From Paraburkholderia sacchari (GTDB lineage Bacteria; Pseudomonadota; Gammaproteobacteria; Burkholderiales; Burkholderiaceae): 64,000 bases of DNA. The position numbers and the translations under genes are program-made. Below, one piece after another: positions 41,049 to 50,608 of the stretch (the stretch's first letter is position 1; each line of letters begins with the position of its first letter). The notes under the pieces were generated by a model. It worked only from the letters and a program-made list of their open reading frames with translations, made no database searches and was not told the origin of the DNA. Location of the stretch: the NCBI RefSeq assembly GCF_000785435.2, contig NZ_JTDB02000002.1:186001-250000 (forward strand), given 5' to 3'.

Positions 41049-42161
41049 TCAACGTTGACCGAGCGTCGTCTCGCCGAAGAGCGTCTTGTGCTCGCGAGGC
41101 TGCGAGCGCCAGTACTGCGGCGGCGCGTTCACGCTCGCGCCGAGTTGCGCGGCGGCGTGCCATGGCCAGCGCGGATCGTAGAGCATCGCGCGCGCCATCG
41201 CGATCATGTCGGCGTCGCCCGCTTCGAGAACTTGATTGGCCTGCAGCGCGTCGGTGATGAGTCCCACCGCGATCGTGTTCACGCCGGTTTCCTGCTTGAC
41301 CTTGCGCGCGAACGGCACCTGATATCCGGGCTCGAGTGGAATCTTCTGCAACGGTGAGACACCGCCCGACGATACGTCGATCCAGTCCGCACCACGCGCC
41401 TTGAGCGCCTGCGCGAACACGACCGTGTCCTCGGGCGTCCAGCCGCCGTCGACCCAGTCGGTCGCCGACACCCGCACGCCAACCGGGCGATCGTCGGGAA
41501 ACTCCGCGCGCACCGCGTCGAACACTTCGAGCGGAAAGCGCATGCGGTTTTCGCGCGATCCGCCGTATTCGTCGCTGCGCTGGTTGGCGATCGGCGAGAT
41601 AAATTGATGGAGCAGATAGCCATGCGCCGCGTGAACTTCGAGCGCGTCGATGCCAAGCCGCGCTGCACGCCGCGCCGTCGCCGCAAACGCATTGCGCACC
41701 CGGTTCAGTCCTGCCGTATCGAGCGCGAGCGGGGGCGTTTCACCGTCCTTGTGCGGCAGATCGGAAGGCGCGTGCGGCAACCATCCGCCATCGGCTACGG
41801 AAATCAGCTGACCGCCTTCCCAGGGCACACGGCTCGATGCCTTGCGCCCCGCGTGCGAAATTTGCATGGCGATGCGAATCGGCGAATAGCGGCGGATGGC
41901 GGCAATCACCGGTTCGAGCGCGGCTTCGGTCACGTCGTCCCAGAGGCCGAGATCGGCTGGCGTGATGCGGCCGTCCGGCTCTACGGCCGTCGCTTCGATA
42001 CACAGCATCGCCGCACCCGAAAGCGCGAGATGGCCAAGGTGGATCATGTGCCAGTCGGTGGCCTCGCCTCGCACGGCCGAGTATTGACACATCGGCGACA
42101 CGACAATGCGATTGGCGAGCGTCACGTCACGCAGTTCGAGCGGAGTGAAGAGCTTGCTCAT
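41049..42161 (-). CDS. Old Yellow Enzyme family NADH:flavin oxidoreductase
   Basis: A 370-residue FMN protein of the YqjM/XenA branch, which reduces activated C=C bonds. SPMCQYSA contains the Cys typical of the YqjM class; HAAHGYLLHQF with the catalytic His pair, and the C-terminal GLITDALQANQVLEAGDADMIAMARAML (here abridged GLITDALQANQVLEAG) for flavin binding are complete. The start at 42161 (MSKLFTPLEL) matches relatives although no Shine-Dalgarno precedes it; a GTG at 42203 is in frame and may be the real start. Confidence 0.9.
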   Translation of the reverse strand: MSKLFTPLELRDVTLANRIVVSPMCQYSAVRGEATDWHMIHLGHLALSGAAMLCIEATAVEPDGRITPADLGLWDDVTEAALEPVIAAIRRYSPIRIAMQISHAGRKASSRVPWEGGQLISVADGGWLPHAPSDLPHKDGETPPLALDTAGLNRVRNAFAATARRAARLGIDALEVHAAHGYLLHQFISPIANQRSDEYGGSRENRMRFPLEVFDAVRAEFPDDRPVGVRVSATDWVDGGWTPEDTVVFAQALKARGADWIDVSSGGVSPLQKIPLEPGYQVPFARKVKQETGVNTIAVGLITDALQANQVLEAGDADMIAMARAMLYDPRWPWHAAAQLGASVNAPPQYWRSQPREHKTLFGETTLGQR

Positions 42162-42230
42162 GGGAGGAGTGCGAACGGTGGTGGGAGCGTTCGAGAATAG
42201 CACGCGCCTCTGACAGGCGCTGACGGCGCC

Positions 42231-42968
42231 TCAGGGCTGCTTCGCGGGTGCGTTGATGCTCGCGTGATCGGCGGCGTCGAGCCATTCGCCGAACATGCGG
42301 CTCGCCTGCGCCTCGAGCGTCGGGCCGTGTTGCGCGGTCTGCGCGCGCAGCAGATTGACGTCGATGCCCGCCGCATCGATCTCGGCGGCATTGCCGATCA
42401 GCCAGGGCTCGAACCGGTCGGCGCGCACTTCGGGATGGCATTGCAGGCCGAGCACATGCGAGCCCCACGAAAACGCCTGGTTTTCGCACAGCGGCGTGGA
42501 GGCGAGACGCGTCGCGCCTTGCGGCAGATCAAACGTATCGCCATGCCAGTGCAGCATCGACGTGACAGCGCCATCGACATGCCGCAGCGGCGAGGCGCGA
42601 CCCGCGTCGGTGAGCGTGAGCGGCGTCCAGCCGATTTCCTGATGACCGGACCCGTAGACGCGCGCGCCGAGCACGCGCGCGATGAGCTGGGCCCCGAGGC
42701 AAATGCCGAGCGTGGGCAAACCCGCAGTAATGCGCTTTTCGATCAGTCCGGCGATGGGCGCGAGAGTGGGATAGCGAGCGTCGTCGCAGGCATTGATGGG
42801 GCCGCCGAGGATCACCATCAGCGAAGCCGACATGGGATTGAGCGCGCCAACGCGCGCAAAGCCCACGTCGACATAACGCACCGGACGGCCACGATCGCCG
42901 AGCACCCGCTCGAAGCTGCCGAGGTCCTCGAAATATACGTGGCGGATGGCCAATACTTCGCGATTCAT
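42231..42968 (-). CDS. Class I glutamine amidotransferase (GATase) domain protein
   Basis: A 245-residue stand-alone GATase with the full triad: Cys90 in GICLGAQ, His178 and Glu180 in LQCHPEV. Similar stand-alone proteins include gamma-glutamyl hydrolase-type and GMP synthase-like enzymes, so the substrate is open. AAGGA lies 7 bases before ATG 42968. It is on the same strand as the OYE gene downstream (69-base gap). Confidence 0.88.
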   Translation of the reverse strand: MNREVLAIRHVYFEDLGSFERVLGDRGRPVRYVDVGFARVGALNPMSASLMVILGGPINACDDARYPTLAPIAGLIEKRITAGLPTLGICLGAQLIARVLGARVYGSGHQEIGWTPLTLTDAGRASPLRHVDGAVTSMLHWHGDTFDLPQGATRLASTPLCENQAFSWGSHVLGLQCHPEVRADRFEPWLIGNAAEIDAAGIDVNLLRAQTAQHGPTLEAQASRMFGEWLDAADHASINAPAKQP

Positions 42969-43197
42969 CGGCAAATCCTTGGGGTCTGCTACACAATGCA
43001 ACACCTCGCGCGAGCGGCATGCATGCCGCCATCGCACGATAAGCACACGCTAGAGCACGCACCTGCGTGCAACGATCAAACGCGAAGACGACCGCGCGCA
43101 CGGTCGAACCGGATACTTCTGGCGACTTCTGCCGAAGTGCAGCCGCAGAACCCTGCGACGTCACGTGACGCCGCACGGTCCGCGGAACCCCGCACCA

Positions 43198-43836
43198 TTA
43201 CGCCGCGAAGATCTTCCAGTTCTTTTTCTGCGTTGTCGCGTCGGCTTCCGCGTACACCGAGCAATCGAGACGCACGTCGGTGTCGGACATGTCGATGTTG
43301 AGCAGCCCGCAATGATGCGGCGTCTTCTTCGGGTTCTTGCTCGGCTCGAAGTGCGCGCAGGTCAGACACATGCGGTGCTGCGGCATGGCTTCCTGCGACT
43401 CCAGCACGTAGACCGTCTTGAGCAGTGTGCGGTAGACCGCCGCCTGCTCGTCGGCGCGCAGCGTGCCGACGGCCTTCGAGAGGAAGTCAGGCCATTGCGC
43501 GGCCTTCTTCGCGGCCGTGCGGCCACGCGCGGTGAGACGCACCGCAAGCGCGCGGCCGTCGTCGAGCGCGCGGCGCTTTTCGACGAGACCCTTGGTTTCA
43601 AGCGTGCTTACCGCATCGCTGGTCGTGGCGGCAGTCAGTGCCGTCTCGCGGGCGATCTCGCCGAGGCGCATCGGCCCCTTGCGCTGCATCAGCAGCACGA
43701 GAATTTCACCCTGGGTCGGCGTAAGTCCCGCCCCTTCGGCCCAGTCCCACGCCTGGCTCCGCATTGCCGTGCTCAGTCGCAGCAGGCTATGGGTCACCCG
43801 CCCGGCTGCCTGCTCTCCGTATACGCCTTCGCTCAT
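43198..43836 (-). CDS. MarR-family regulator with C-terminal four-cysteine tail
   Basis: A 212-residue regulator. Residues ~15-140 are a MarR winged helix (TQGEILVLLMQRKGPMRLGEIA, LTAATTSDAVSTLETKGLVEKRR). A ~60-residue tail follows with Cys157, Cys160, Cys176, Cys192 and His154, His162, His174, His175. That spacing suggests a metal or redox site added to the MarR core. Start 43836 chosen as the nearest ATG to the fold; an ATG at 43872 is also in frame. Function is otherwise unknown. Confidence 0.87.
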   Translation of the reverse strand: MSEGVYGEQAAGRVTHSLLRLSTAMRSQAWDWAEGAGLTPTQGEILVLLMQRKGPMRLGEIARETALTAATTSDAVSTLETKGLVEKRRALDDGRALAVRLTARGRTAAKKAAQWPDFLSKAVGTLRADEQAAVYRTLLKTVYVLESQEAMPQHRMCLTCAHFEPSKNPKKTPHHCGLLNIDMSDTDVRLDCSVYAEADATTQKKNWKIFAA

Positions 43837-44509
43837 AGTCTTTCGCTGGTTATTTGGCAGCTTGCGCTGCATCGTCAGCCGCCGCACAAACTGGCGACCT
43901 TGTGGGAAAGTTCGCGCCCGACCTCTAGGAATCCTCCTGGAGATCGACCACACCATCTCAAAAAAATCCTGCTTCGCTGGCGCAAAAACGCCCGCCGCAC
44001 ACAGTCATTCCATCTCTCGCCTCGCAGGTCCGAAGCGCCCTTCCCAACCTCGCGCCTGCGCAGCAAACCGACATTCTATGCGAGAGTGGAGAATCGCACA
44101 GCTAACTTATCCAACGCGAATTGTGGATAACCGGTTAGTAAGTACGCCATTGTCTGTGCATCGATGCTTGATGTGGCCCAACTCCGGGCGCTGCCGATAC
44201 CTGGTTATCCCTGATTTTTTCCGACACCGCAAGCGGAGTCTACCTGCTCTGCGTGTGCGCAGGCCCTTGAGTTTTCAGGCATTTTGGCGCTTTCTCGCCG
44301 GGAATGGGGTACCTCGCCAGCAACGATTAACTCCGTTTGCGCGAGCATCAAAAAAATAAGAACCCCTTGGTATCTTACCTGGGACAAAAAAATCTTTTTT
44401 TCACTCAGCGCAACGTATCGCGGGTGCCCAAAAACGCGAAGGCAGCTCGCTAGCTGCCCTCTTTCTCCTGCTTTTTAGGGGTCCGACGTTGCCTGGACGG
44501 CACGCGCGC
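43837..44509. other. Non-coding gap with DnaA-like inverted repeat and terminator hairpin
   Basis: This 673-base gap contains the inverted repeat TTATCCA (44107-44113) / TGTGGATAA (44122-44130), a DnaA-box-like pair, and an AT-rich stretch at 44340-44410. GGCAGCT at 44441-44447 pairs with AGCTGCC at 44452-44458 and gives a minus-strand terminator-like hairpin for the ligase gene. No gene is seen. Confidence 0.5.
44441..44458 (-). terminator. Weak terminator of the GCS2 gene
   Basis: The GGCAGCT / AGCTGCC stem with a 4-base loop is followed on the minus strand by TTCGCGTTTTTGG. Confidence 0.5.
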
Positions 44510-45625
44510 TCATGCGCGCCAGCGCAAACATTGCTGCCGCACTGCCTCGTGCAGCGACTTTTCCTCGGCGACCACGCCGCGCAGCCAAGTCGCATCGTTG
44601 GTCTGGGCGCGCGCAATCGTGCCGATTTCGGCGAGCGCGCGCGTGGAGCCGAGCGCTTCGCCATGCGGCGCAATCTTGTCGAGCGTGGCCAGAATGTCTT
44701 CGGAGATGGTGCGGCGCTCGCCCGTCTGCGGATTGACGCAAGTCCCGGCGAGGCCAAAACGGCACGCCTGGAAGCGGTTGAAGGTGTAGACGAGGTAGTC
44801 GTCTTCGCGCGGCTGGATCGGCCGGTCGGTCAGCAGATGGCGCGCGAGCGTCTGGATATAGCAGGCAATCGCCGCCGCGCGCTCGACCGAGAGCGGCGTG
44901 TCCATGACGCGCACCTCGATCGTGCCGAAGCCGGGTTTCGGGCGGATGTCCCAGTAGAAGTCTTTCATGCTGTTGACGACGCCCGTGTGCACCATCTTCG
45001 AGAAATACTCCTTGAACTCCTCCCAACTGAGCATGAACGGCGCGCGGCCCGAGAGCGGAAACGCGAACACGGAATTCAGCCGTGCCGAATGAAATCCGGT
45101 GTCGACGCCCTGCACATACGGCGACGATGCCGAGAGCGCAATGAAATGCGGAATGAAGCGCGAGAGCGAGTGCAGCAGGAACAGTGCGCTATCGGCGTCC
45201 GGACAGCCGATATGCACGTGCTGGCCGAACACCGTGAACTGCTTCGCGAGATAGCCGTACAGCTCCGAAAGATACTGAAAGCGCGGCGTATCGACGATGC
45301 GCCGGTCGCTCCACTGCTGAAACGCATGCGTACCGCCGCCGCACAGGCCCACGTTCAGGCGGTCGGCGGCCGTAACCAGTACGTCGCGAATCTTGCGCAG
45401 GTCCGCCACGGCCTGCTCGTGATGCGTGCAGATGCCGGTGGAGAGTTCGATCATGCTTTCGGTGATCTCGGGCGTAATGTTGCCCGGAATCTCCTGATCC
45501 TTGATGAGGCGCATGAGATCGCTGCCCGCCTTGGTCAGATCGTAGTCGTGCGTGTTGACGACCTGCATTTCGAGTTCTACGCCGAACGTGAACGGCTTCG
45601 AATCGACAAAAGTTTCCAGTGACAT
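44510..45625 (-). CDS. Carboxylate-amine ligase, GCS2/YbdK family (weak glutamate-cysteine ligase)
   Basis: A 371-residue enzyme of the GCS2 fold. It opens with [13 protein letters not shown] (metal/ATP site) and has [11 protein letters not shown] and [13 protein letters not shown], all typical of YbdK. E. coli YbdK has weak glutamate-cysteine ligase activity, so the true product may be different. Start at 45625 has GAGGGG 8 bases upstream. It follows the antiporter gene by 95 bases on the same strand. Confidence 0.9.
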   Translation of the reverse strand: MSLETFVDSKPFTFGVELEMQVVNTHDYDLTKAGSDLMRLIKDQEIPGNITPEITESMIELSTGICTHHEQAVADLRKIRDVLVTAADRLNVGLCGGGTHAFQQWSDRRIVDTPRFQYLSELYGYLAKQFTVFGQHVHIGCPDADSALFLLHSLSRFIPHFIALSASSPYVQGVDTGFHSARLNSVFAFPLSGRAPFMLSWEEFKEYFSKMVHTGVVNSMKDFYWDIRPKPGFGTIEVRVMDTPLSVERAAAIACYIQTLARHLLTDRPIQPREDDYLVYTFNRFQACRFGLAGTCVNPQTGERRTISEDILATLDKIAPHGEALGSTRALAEIGTIARAQTNDATWLRGVVAEEKSLHEAVRQQCLRWRA

Positions 45626-45720
45626 GACATCCCCTCTTTCGGCCGCGCCGGGTATGGCTGCCGATCGAGTCGGCGCATGACGCGGCGGGCGGTGTTTCCT
45701 GGCGGCCGAGGCCGCCGCAT

Positions 45721-46926
45721 TCATTCTTCGCCGCGCTCGCCGACAAGCGCGAGCGCGCGGTAAACGAGCCACGGCCCGAGCAATTGCAGCACCACGATCG
45801 CGCACATCATGATCGCGCGCAGGCGCGGATCGAACGACGGATAAAGATCGTAGGTGTCCTCCACAAGCACGAGAGCGAGAGCGGACATGGGCGTCAGCGC
45901 AAGACCGAGCGCGACGCCCTGCTTCCATTCGAGCCCGCTCGGCTTCGCGAAGATCAGCACGCCGACGAGTTTCGCCACGAGCCGCGCGATGATGAGCCCA
46001 GCCGCAGCCACGCCGCCGACGAGAATGTAATGCCATTCGAAAGTGGTTAGCGTGAGCACGAAGAGGATCACCGTGAGCAGCCAGCCGGCCGTGCCGAAAT
46101 GCTGCGGCCACAACTGCGGCCGCACCTCGAGATTCTTCACGATGATGCCGGCAGCCAGCAGGCTCAGAATGGTCGAGAGCTTGAGCAGATGCGCCACGGC
46201 AATCGCGAGCAGCACGAGGCCGAACAGCGCGACGAACGAATGCTCGTCCTGCGGGCTCAGGCGGCGGTAGAACATCATGCAGGCGTGCGCAAGCACCCAG
46301 GCGACGATGATCGAGCCCACCAGCAAATAGAGCGGCTGAAGGACGGTGGCAAAAACGTTGCCGTAAATTTCCTGGTGCAGCCAACCCGAAGCGAGCTTTT
46401 CGATCACGACCGCATACATGCTGTTGAGCGCCGTGAGCGTGAGCAGGCGCTGCGTGACCTGGCCTTCGGCGCGCAACTCGGTCTTGAGCTGGATCACCAT
46501 CGCGGGCGAAGTCGCCATGGCAATCGATGCCACGACGATGGCGACGATCGCCGGCACAGAAAGAAATAGCAGCACGACGAGCACGAGCACGAAGGTCAGC
46601 GTGGCTTCGGCGAGGCTCGAGAGAATGATCCAGGGATTGCGGCGGATCCAGCGCAAGTCGAGCCGGCTGCCGAGCTCGAACAACAACAGGCCGAGCGCGA
46701 CATCGAGCAGCGGCCGCGAGGCATCGGCCGCATTGCCGCCGATCACGCCGAAGCCGGCCGAACCGGCAATCAGCCCGATGACGGCGTAGCTCGAAATGCG
46801 CGGCAGCCGCCAGGCGCGATAACACAGCTCGCCGACAAGGCCGGCGGCGAGCAGCGCAAGCCCTGCCCAGAATATGCCGTCTGGCTGCAACGGCCAGGCG
46901 GGAAAGAACGAAAACGCCGACTTCAT
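45721..46926 (-). CDS. Kef-type monovalent cation:proton antiporter (CPA2)
   Basis: A 401-residue membrane protein with about 12 hydrophobic segments. [35 protein letters not shown] and [11 protein letters not shown] match the CPA2 family. It has no TrkA-N domain after the membrane part, unlike KefB/KefC. AGGAG lies upstream of ATG 46926; an upstream frame to 47208 has no membrane features. Likely first gene of an operon with GCS2. Confidence 0.9.
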   Translation of the reverse strand: MKSAFSFFPAWPLQPDGIFWAGLALLAAGLVGELCYRAWRLPRISSYAVIGLIAGSAGFGVIGGNAADASRPLLDVALGLLLFELGSRLDLRWIRRNPWIILSSLAEATLTFVLVLVVLLFLSVPAIVAIVVASIAMATSPAMVIQLKTELRAEGQVTQRLLTLTALNSMYAVVIEKLASGWLHQEIYGNVFATVLQPLYLLVGSIIVAWVLAHACMMFYRRLSPQDEHSFVALFGLVLLAIAVAHLLKLSTILSLLAAGIIVKNLEVRPQLWPQHFGTAGWLLTVILFVLTLTTFEWHYILVGGVAAAGLIIARLVAKLVGVLIFAKPSGLEWKQGVALGLALTPMSALALVLVEDTYDLYPSFDPRLRAIMMCAIVVLQLLGPWLVYRALALVGERGEE

Positions 46927-47535
46927 CGTAGTGGCTTCTCCTTGGCAGAACATCTTGCATGGGATCGGACCGGGCGCGGCGCCAAACACCTGACACTTCG
47001 CGCCCGGCACACGGTCAAGCCGCATGCGCTGACAGACGAGGCGCGCAGGCTCGCAACCTGATGAGGGTGGCAGCCAGACACGACGGACAACAGCGGGAAA
47101 GCTCTGCGCCGGCGCCGCACAGGCGGCGAACAGCCGGCACGGGCGCGTCCTGTGTGGAGTGTCAGCGCCCGCAATGGGTGAACGAACGCTGCCGACCTTC
47201 CTGAGCAATCAGATTCAGGACATGCGCCATCCGTTCCTTGGACGCGTCGGCCGTCTGTAGCGGCGCATGACGCGGAAAAGAACGGCGATTGTGCCATAGC
47301 TTTTTTGCAGTTGTCCCGCTTTGCCGGCAAAGCTTGGGGAAGCCGGTAAATGCGTCCGTTTTCGGCTGACTTTATCGACAATAAGGAAAAAATGACCGTT
47401 TGGCCAGTGCGGCGGCAAGGCCGTTCAGAACAGCGCGGTAGCACGTTGGGCGTGTTCCAGACCGATGGCGATGGCTTTGGGTTTACGGTTTACCGTATGT
47501 ATACGTAGTAGAAGTTAACAAAGGCGTGACTTTGC

Positions 47536-47544
47536 TGTGGATAA
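47536..47544 (-). promoter_or_regulatory. DnaA box
   Basis: TGTGGATAA, a perfect 9-mer DnaA box in reverse orientation. Confidence 0.6.
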
Positions 47545-47716
47545 CCCCTGTATACCTATGTGAATCATCGGCTTGGCGCTCGGACAACCACGCGCGAAGT
47601 GTGTGAGATGCGCTCGGGTATCGAAGAGTAACTTTTGGGCCATGAACGAGGGCTGCCGGGTTACCCCGTTTACGTCCACATCGCGTCCACACTGGATTTA
47701 CCTACAATTCGCGCAC

Positions 47717-47725
47717 TTATCCACA
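47717..47725 (+). promoter_or_regulatory. DnaA box
   Basis: TTATCCACA, a perfect 9-mer DnaA box, 181 bases from the other and in opposite orientation. Confidence 0.6.
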
Positions 47726-47768
47726 GGTCTGGGTGAATAACCGTATTGGTCAGGTTATTGGCGCGAGG

Positions 47769-49820
47769 CTAGAGGCTGCGCTGGCGCAGGGCGCGCTGGA
47801 GAAAGCGTGCGGGATCGACCTGCTCGGCAAGCTCCCGCTCGATTGGCCACGGTTCGCCTTCGAGCTGCGAGGCGATGAGCTCGGCGCCTAGCGCGGCCCA
47901 GACGAGCCCGCGCGAACCGAACGCGAACGCGCCATAAAGACCTGGCGCGCGCGGCAAGTCGAGCGGCCATGCGCCGGAAAGCCGCTGTGCGTCGCGGCGT
48001 GCCGCAGCTTCGTCGCCGAGCGGGCCCAGCATGGGCAGGCGGTCGCTCGTGACGCAGCGCAAAGCCACGCGGCCTCGCCAGACCCGTTGATGCGAAGAAT
48101 CCTGGGCCGAGGCGGCCATGGCTTCAGCCGCGGTGGCTTGCAGGCCCGGCAGCATGCGTGCGACGCGCTCCATATTTTCGATGTGGCCGGCTTCGCGCAG
48201 CGCCGTGTCGGTGTCGTCGACTTCGTAGGTGGCGCCGGTGAGCGTTACGCCGCCTGGCAGCGGCACCGCGTAGCCGTCGCCGATCACGGGCACGCGCAAG
48301 CCCGAGAGCGGGCTTGCGTCGAGCAGCGTGAGCTGGCCGCGCACGCTGCGTGTGGGAGCGAAGTCGAGCGCCGCAGCGCGCGCGGCATCGTGCGCGTTTG
48401 CGAAGATCACCCCGCCGGCTTGCGCGACGAGCGAGCCGCTTTCATCGAAGACTTGCCAGGTGTCGCCGGCGCGTGCGATGCGCGCGACTTGCACGCCGTA
48501 ACGCAGATCGACTCGCGCATTCGGGAAGGCGCTTGCGGCAGCAAGCTGCGCTCGGCACAGCGAAGCCGGGTCGATCGCGCCGCCGCGCGGATAGAACCAG
48601 CCGCCCTGCGCTAGCGCGACGCCGGCAATCGACTCGGCCTCTGCGCGGTCGACGCCACGCACGAATTCCTCGGGATAGCCAAACGATGCGAGCGCCGCGG
48701 CCACGGCCTGCGATTCGTCGTCCGCGGCAAGATGCAGGAGTCCTGCGTGCGAGCGCACCGGCGCCTCGAATGCGCCCTGCCCGCACGCTTGCGCAGCGGC
48801 GTCGAGCGCGGCCCAGCGCCGCAATGCGTAGAGAAACCCTGCGCGCGTGATGCGTGACGCGCTGCTGTCGTCGCGCGAAACGAGCGGATGAAACACGCCG
48901 GCCGGGTTGCCCGAGGCCTCGCGGGCAGGCGCTGCGTGCCGCTCGATCAGCGTGACATGCCAGCCGCGCGCCGCGAGTCGCTCGACTAGCGCGCTGCCCG
49001 CAAGCCCGGCGCCGATCACCACCGCGTGCCGGTCGGCGAGTTGCAGCGGCAGCGGCGGTTCGTAACGCCGCACGCGCCAGCGTGGCGCGAAGCGGCCAAC
49101 CAGCATCGTCCACTTGGTTCCGAAGCCGGCGGTCTTGCGATATTCGAAGCCGTTTTGTTCGAGCGCGCGCTTGACGTCGCCGGCGCTGCTCCATGTTGCG
49201 AAGGTCGCCTCTTCGCCGGCCACGCGCGCGAGTGCCTTGAAGATCGCCGGCGACCAGAGTTCGGGATTTTTCGCGGGGGCAAAGCCGTCTAGATAGATGG
49301 CGTCCGCGCGCAGCCACATTTTGGGAAGCGTCTCGAGTGCGTCGCCGAATACCAGCGTGAGCGTGACGCGTCCGCCTTCGAATTCGATCCGGTGTGTGCC
49401 GGGTACAAGCATCGGCCAGGCATCGACGAGTTCGTGCGCGAGGCGCGCGATCGAGGTACCCGTAACCTGGGAAGCGTGGGGTGCGTGCGCAACCACCGCG
49501 TCGAGCGCCGCGCGCAGATCGTCGCGCGAAAACGGATGCTTCTCCACCGACACGAAATGCAGACGCTCGCAGCGCGCGGGCGCGTTGCGCCACGCTGCCC
49601 AGGTTGCGAGAAAGTTCACGCCCATGCCGAAACCCGTCTCGAGCACGGTGAAAATGCGCTTGCTCTGCCAGCGCCCGGGCAGGTCGTTGCCGCGCAAAAA
49701 CACATAATCGGCCTGCTCGAAGGCGCCAAAAGTGCTGTGATAGACGTCGTCGAAGCGTGGCGAATACGGCTTGCCGTCTTCGCGAAACGCGAGCGTGGCG
49801 GGGATCAGTGTGGCGGTCAT
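47769..49820 (-). CDS. mnmC: Bifunctional tRNA 5-methylaminomethyl-2-thiouridine biosynthesis protein MnmC
   Basis: A 683-residue fusion. The N-terminal ~240 residues are the SAM methyltransferase (MnmC2) with [17 protein letters not shown] and [18 protein letters not shown]. The rest is the FAD-dependent oxidase (MnmC1) with [23 protein letters not shown] and [16 protein letters not shown]. Together they turn cmnm5 U34 into mnm5 U34. Normal length for the fused form. Start at 49820 ([10 protein letters not shown]), preferred over 49874 by similarity. Confidence 0.95.
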   Translation of the reverse strand: MTATLIPATLAFREDGKPYSPRFDDVYHSTFGAFEQADYVFLRGNDLPGRWQSKRIFTVLETGFGMGVNFLATWAAWRNAPARCERLHFVSVEKHPFSRDDLRAALDAVVAHAPHASQVTGTSIARLAHELVDAWPMLVPGTHRIEFEGGRVTLTLVFGDALETLPKMWLRADAIYLDGFAPAKNPELWSPAIFKALARVAGEEATFATWSSAGDVKRALEQNGFEYRKTAGFGTKWTMLVGRFAPRWRVRRYEPPLPLQLADRHAVVIGAGLAGSALVERLAARGWHVTLIERHAAPAREASGNPAGVFHPLVSRDDSSASRITRAGFLYALRRWAALDAAAQACGQGAFEAPVRSHAGLLHLAADDESQAVAAALASFGYPEEFVRGVDRAEAESIAGVALAQGGWFYPRGGAIDPASLCRAQLAAASAFPNARVDLRYGVQVARIARAGDTWQVFDESGSLVAQAGGVIFANAHDAARAAALDFAPTRSVRGQLTLLDASPLSGLRVPVIGDGYAVPLPGGVTLTGATYEVDDTDTALREAGHIENMERVARMLPGLQATAAEAMAASAQDSSHQRVWRGRVALRCVTSDRLPMLGPLGDEAAARRDAQRLSGAWPLDLPRAPGLYGAFAFGSRGLVWAALGAELIASQLEGEPWPIERELAEQVDPARFLQRALRQRSL

Positions 49821-50254
49821 GGCTTTCGCGTTGGCGGGAAACGGCGGGTCTCGAAGCGCGGGGTGCGCCAGCAAAGGCCCGTGGGCATTGGGTTTGCGGG
49901 CACAAAGCGTTGGCGCGGCGCAACGCCGGAAGCGTCAAATTTGCTGGTGCTGCGCCGTCGCAGTGCCATTTTTTGCATGCGGCGGACGTCAAAAAAGCAG
50001 GCAGTCACGCAAAACCCCGCGCAAACCCCTCTAAATCTTCGAAACCCTTGTCGTTATTGGGTTTGCGCTGCGCTATCATAGCAAGCGCCGCCCAGGGAAG
50101 CGGCAGCGCGGACGTCGCGGGCCTGCATGGCCGTCGCAACGAAATCATGCCGGGGTGCTCCGGCTCCGTAGCTGCTCGACGGCGCGGCACGCGACCGTAT
50201 AATCGGCGCGTTCGCGCTGTTCGTGTCAACCTAAACACAGAAAGGAACTTCTCA
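49821..50254. other. Intergenic region upstream of HU
   Basis: This 434-base region separates mnmC and hupB, which run in opposite directions. A TATAAT at 50198-50203 and GAAAGGAACTTCTC before the HU ATG are in it. No further gene is seen. Confidence 0.5.
50198..50203 (+). promoter_or_regulatory. Likely -10 element of the HU promoter
   Basis: A perfect TATAAT lies 52 bases before the HU ATG in a GC-rich setting. A good -35 hexamer at the right distance was not found. Confidence 0.4.
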
Positions 50255-50533
50255 ATGAATAAACAGGAACTGATCGACGCCGTCGCAGCACAGACGGGCG
50301 CTAGCAAGGCACAAACCGGCGAAACGCTGGATACGCTCCTCGAAGTGGTCAAGAAGGCTGTGTCGAAGGGTGACGCGGTTCAGTTGATCGGCTTCGGCAG
50401 CTTCGGTTCGGGCAAGCGCGCGGCACGTACCGGCCGCAACCCGAAGACCGGCGAAACTATCAAGATTCCCGCAGCCAAGACCGTCAAGTTCACGGCTGGC
50501 AAGGCGTTCAAGGACGCCGTCAACAAGCGCTAA
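50255..50533 (+). CDS. hupB: Histone-like DNA-binding protein HU
   Basis: A 92-residue nucleoid protein. The N-terminal helix [42 protein letters not shown] (the DNA-binding arm with its conserved RNP) and C-terminal [15 protein letters not shown] are typical. GAAAGGAA lies before the ATG. HU bends DNA and compacts the chromosome; its gene name as alpha or beta is not decided by sequence. Confidence 0.96.
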   Translation: MNKQELIDAVAAQTGASKAQTGETLDTLLEVVKKAVSKGDAVQLIGFGSFGSGKRAARTGRNPKTGETIKIPAAKTVKFTAGKAFKDAVNKR

Positions 50534-50556
50534 GACATTGCCGCTTTAAGTTGACA

Positions 50557-50580
50557 CCCGCCCCTGGCGGGTTTTTTTTC
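50557..50580 (+). terminator. Intrinsic terminator of HU
   Basis: CCCGCC / GGCGGG stem with 3-base loop followed by eight T residues, 24 bases after the HU stop. Confidence 0.9.
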
Positions 50581-50608
50581 GTCCGCCGGGTGCGCAAACC
50601 CGGCGCGC

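Larger units (their letters stand above)
46927..47768. other. Non-coding gap upstream of the antiporter operon, with DnaA boxes
   Basis: An 842-base gap between antiporter start and mnmC stop, with an AT-rich part at 47480-47768. It holds TGTGGATAA at 47536-47544 and TTATCCACA at 47717-47725, both perfect DnaA boxes. Small open frames within it (for example 47483-47692) lack ribosome sites or homology. The antiporter promoter should lie at its left end. Confidence 0.5.

Noticed and set aside
47480..47768. Chromosome replication origin
   Set aside because: Only two DnaA boxes, no dnaA or rpmH nearby and no clear unwinding element; possible but unsupported.
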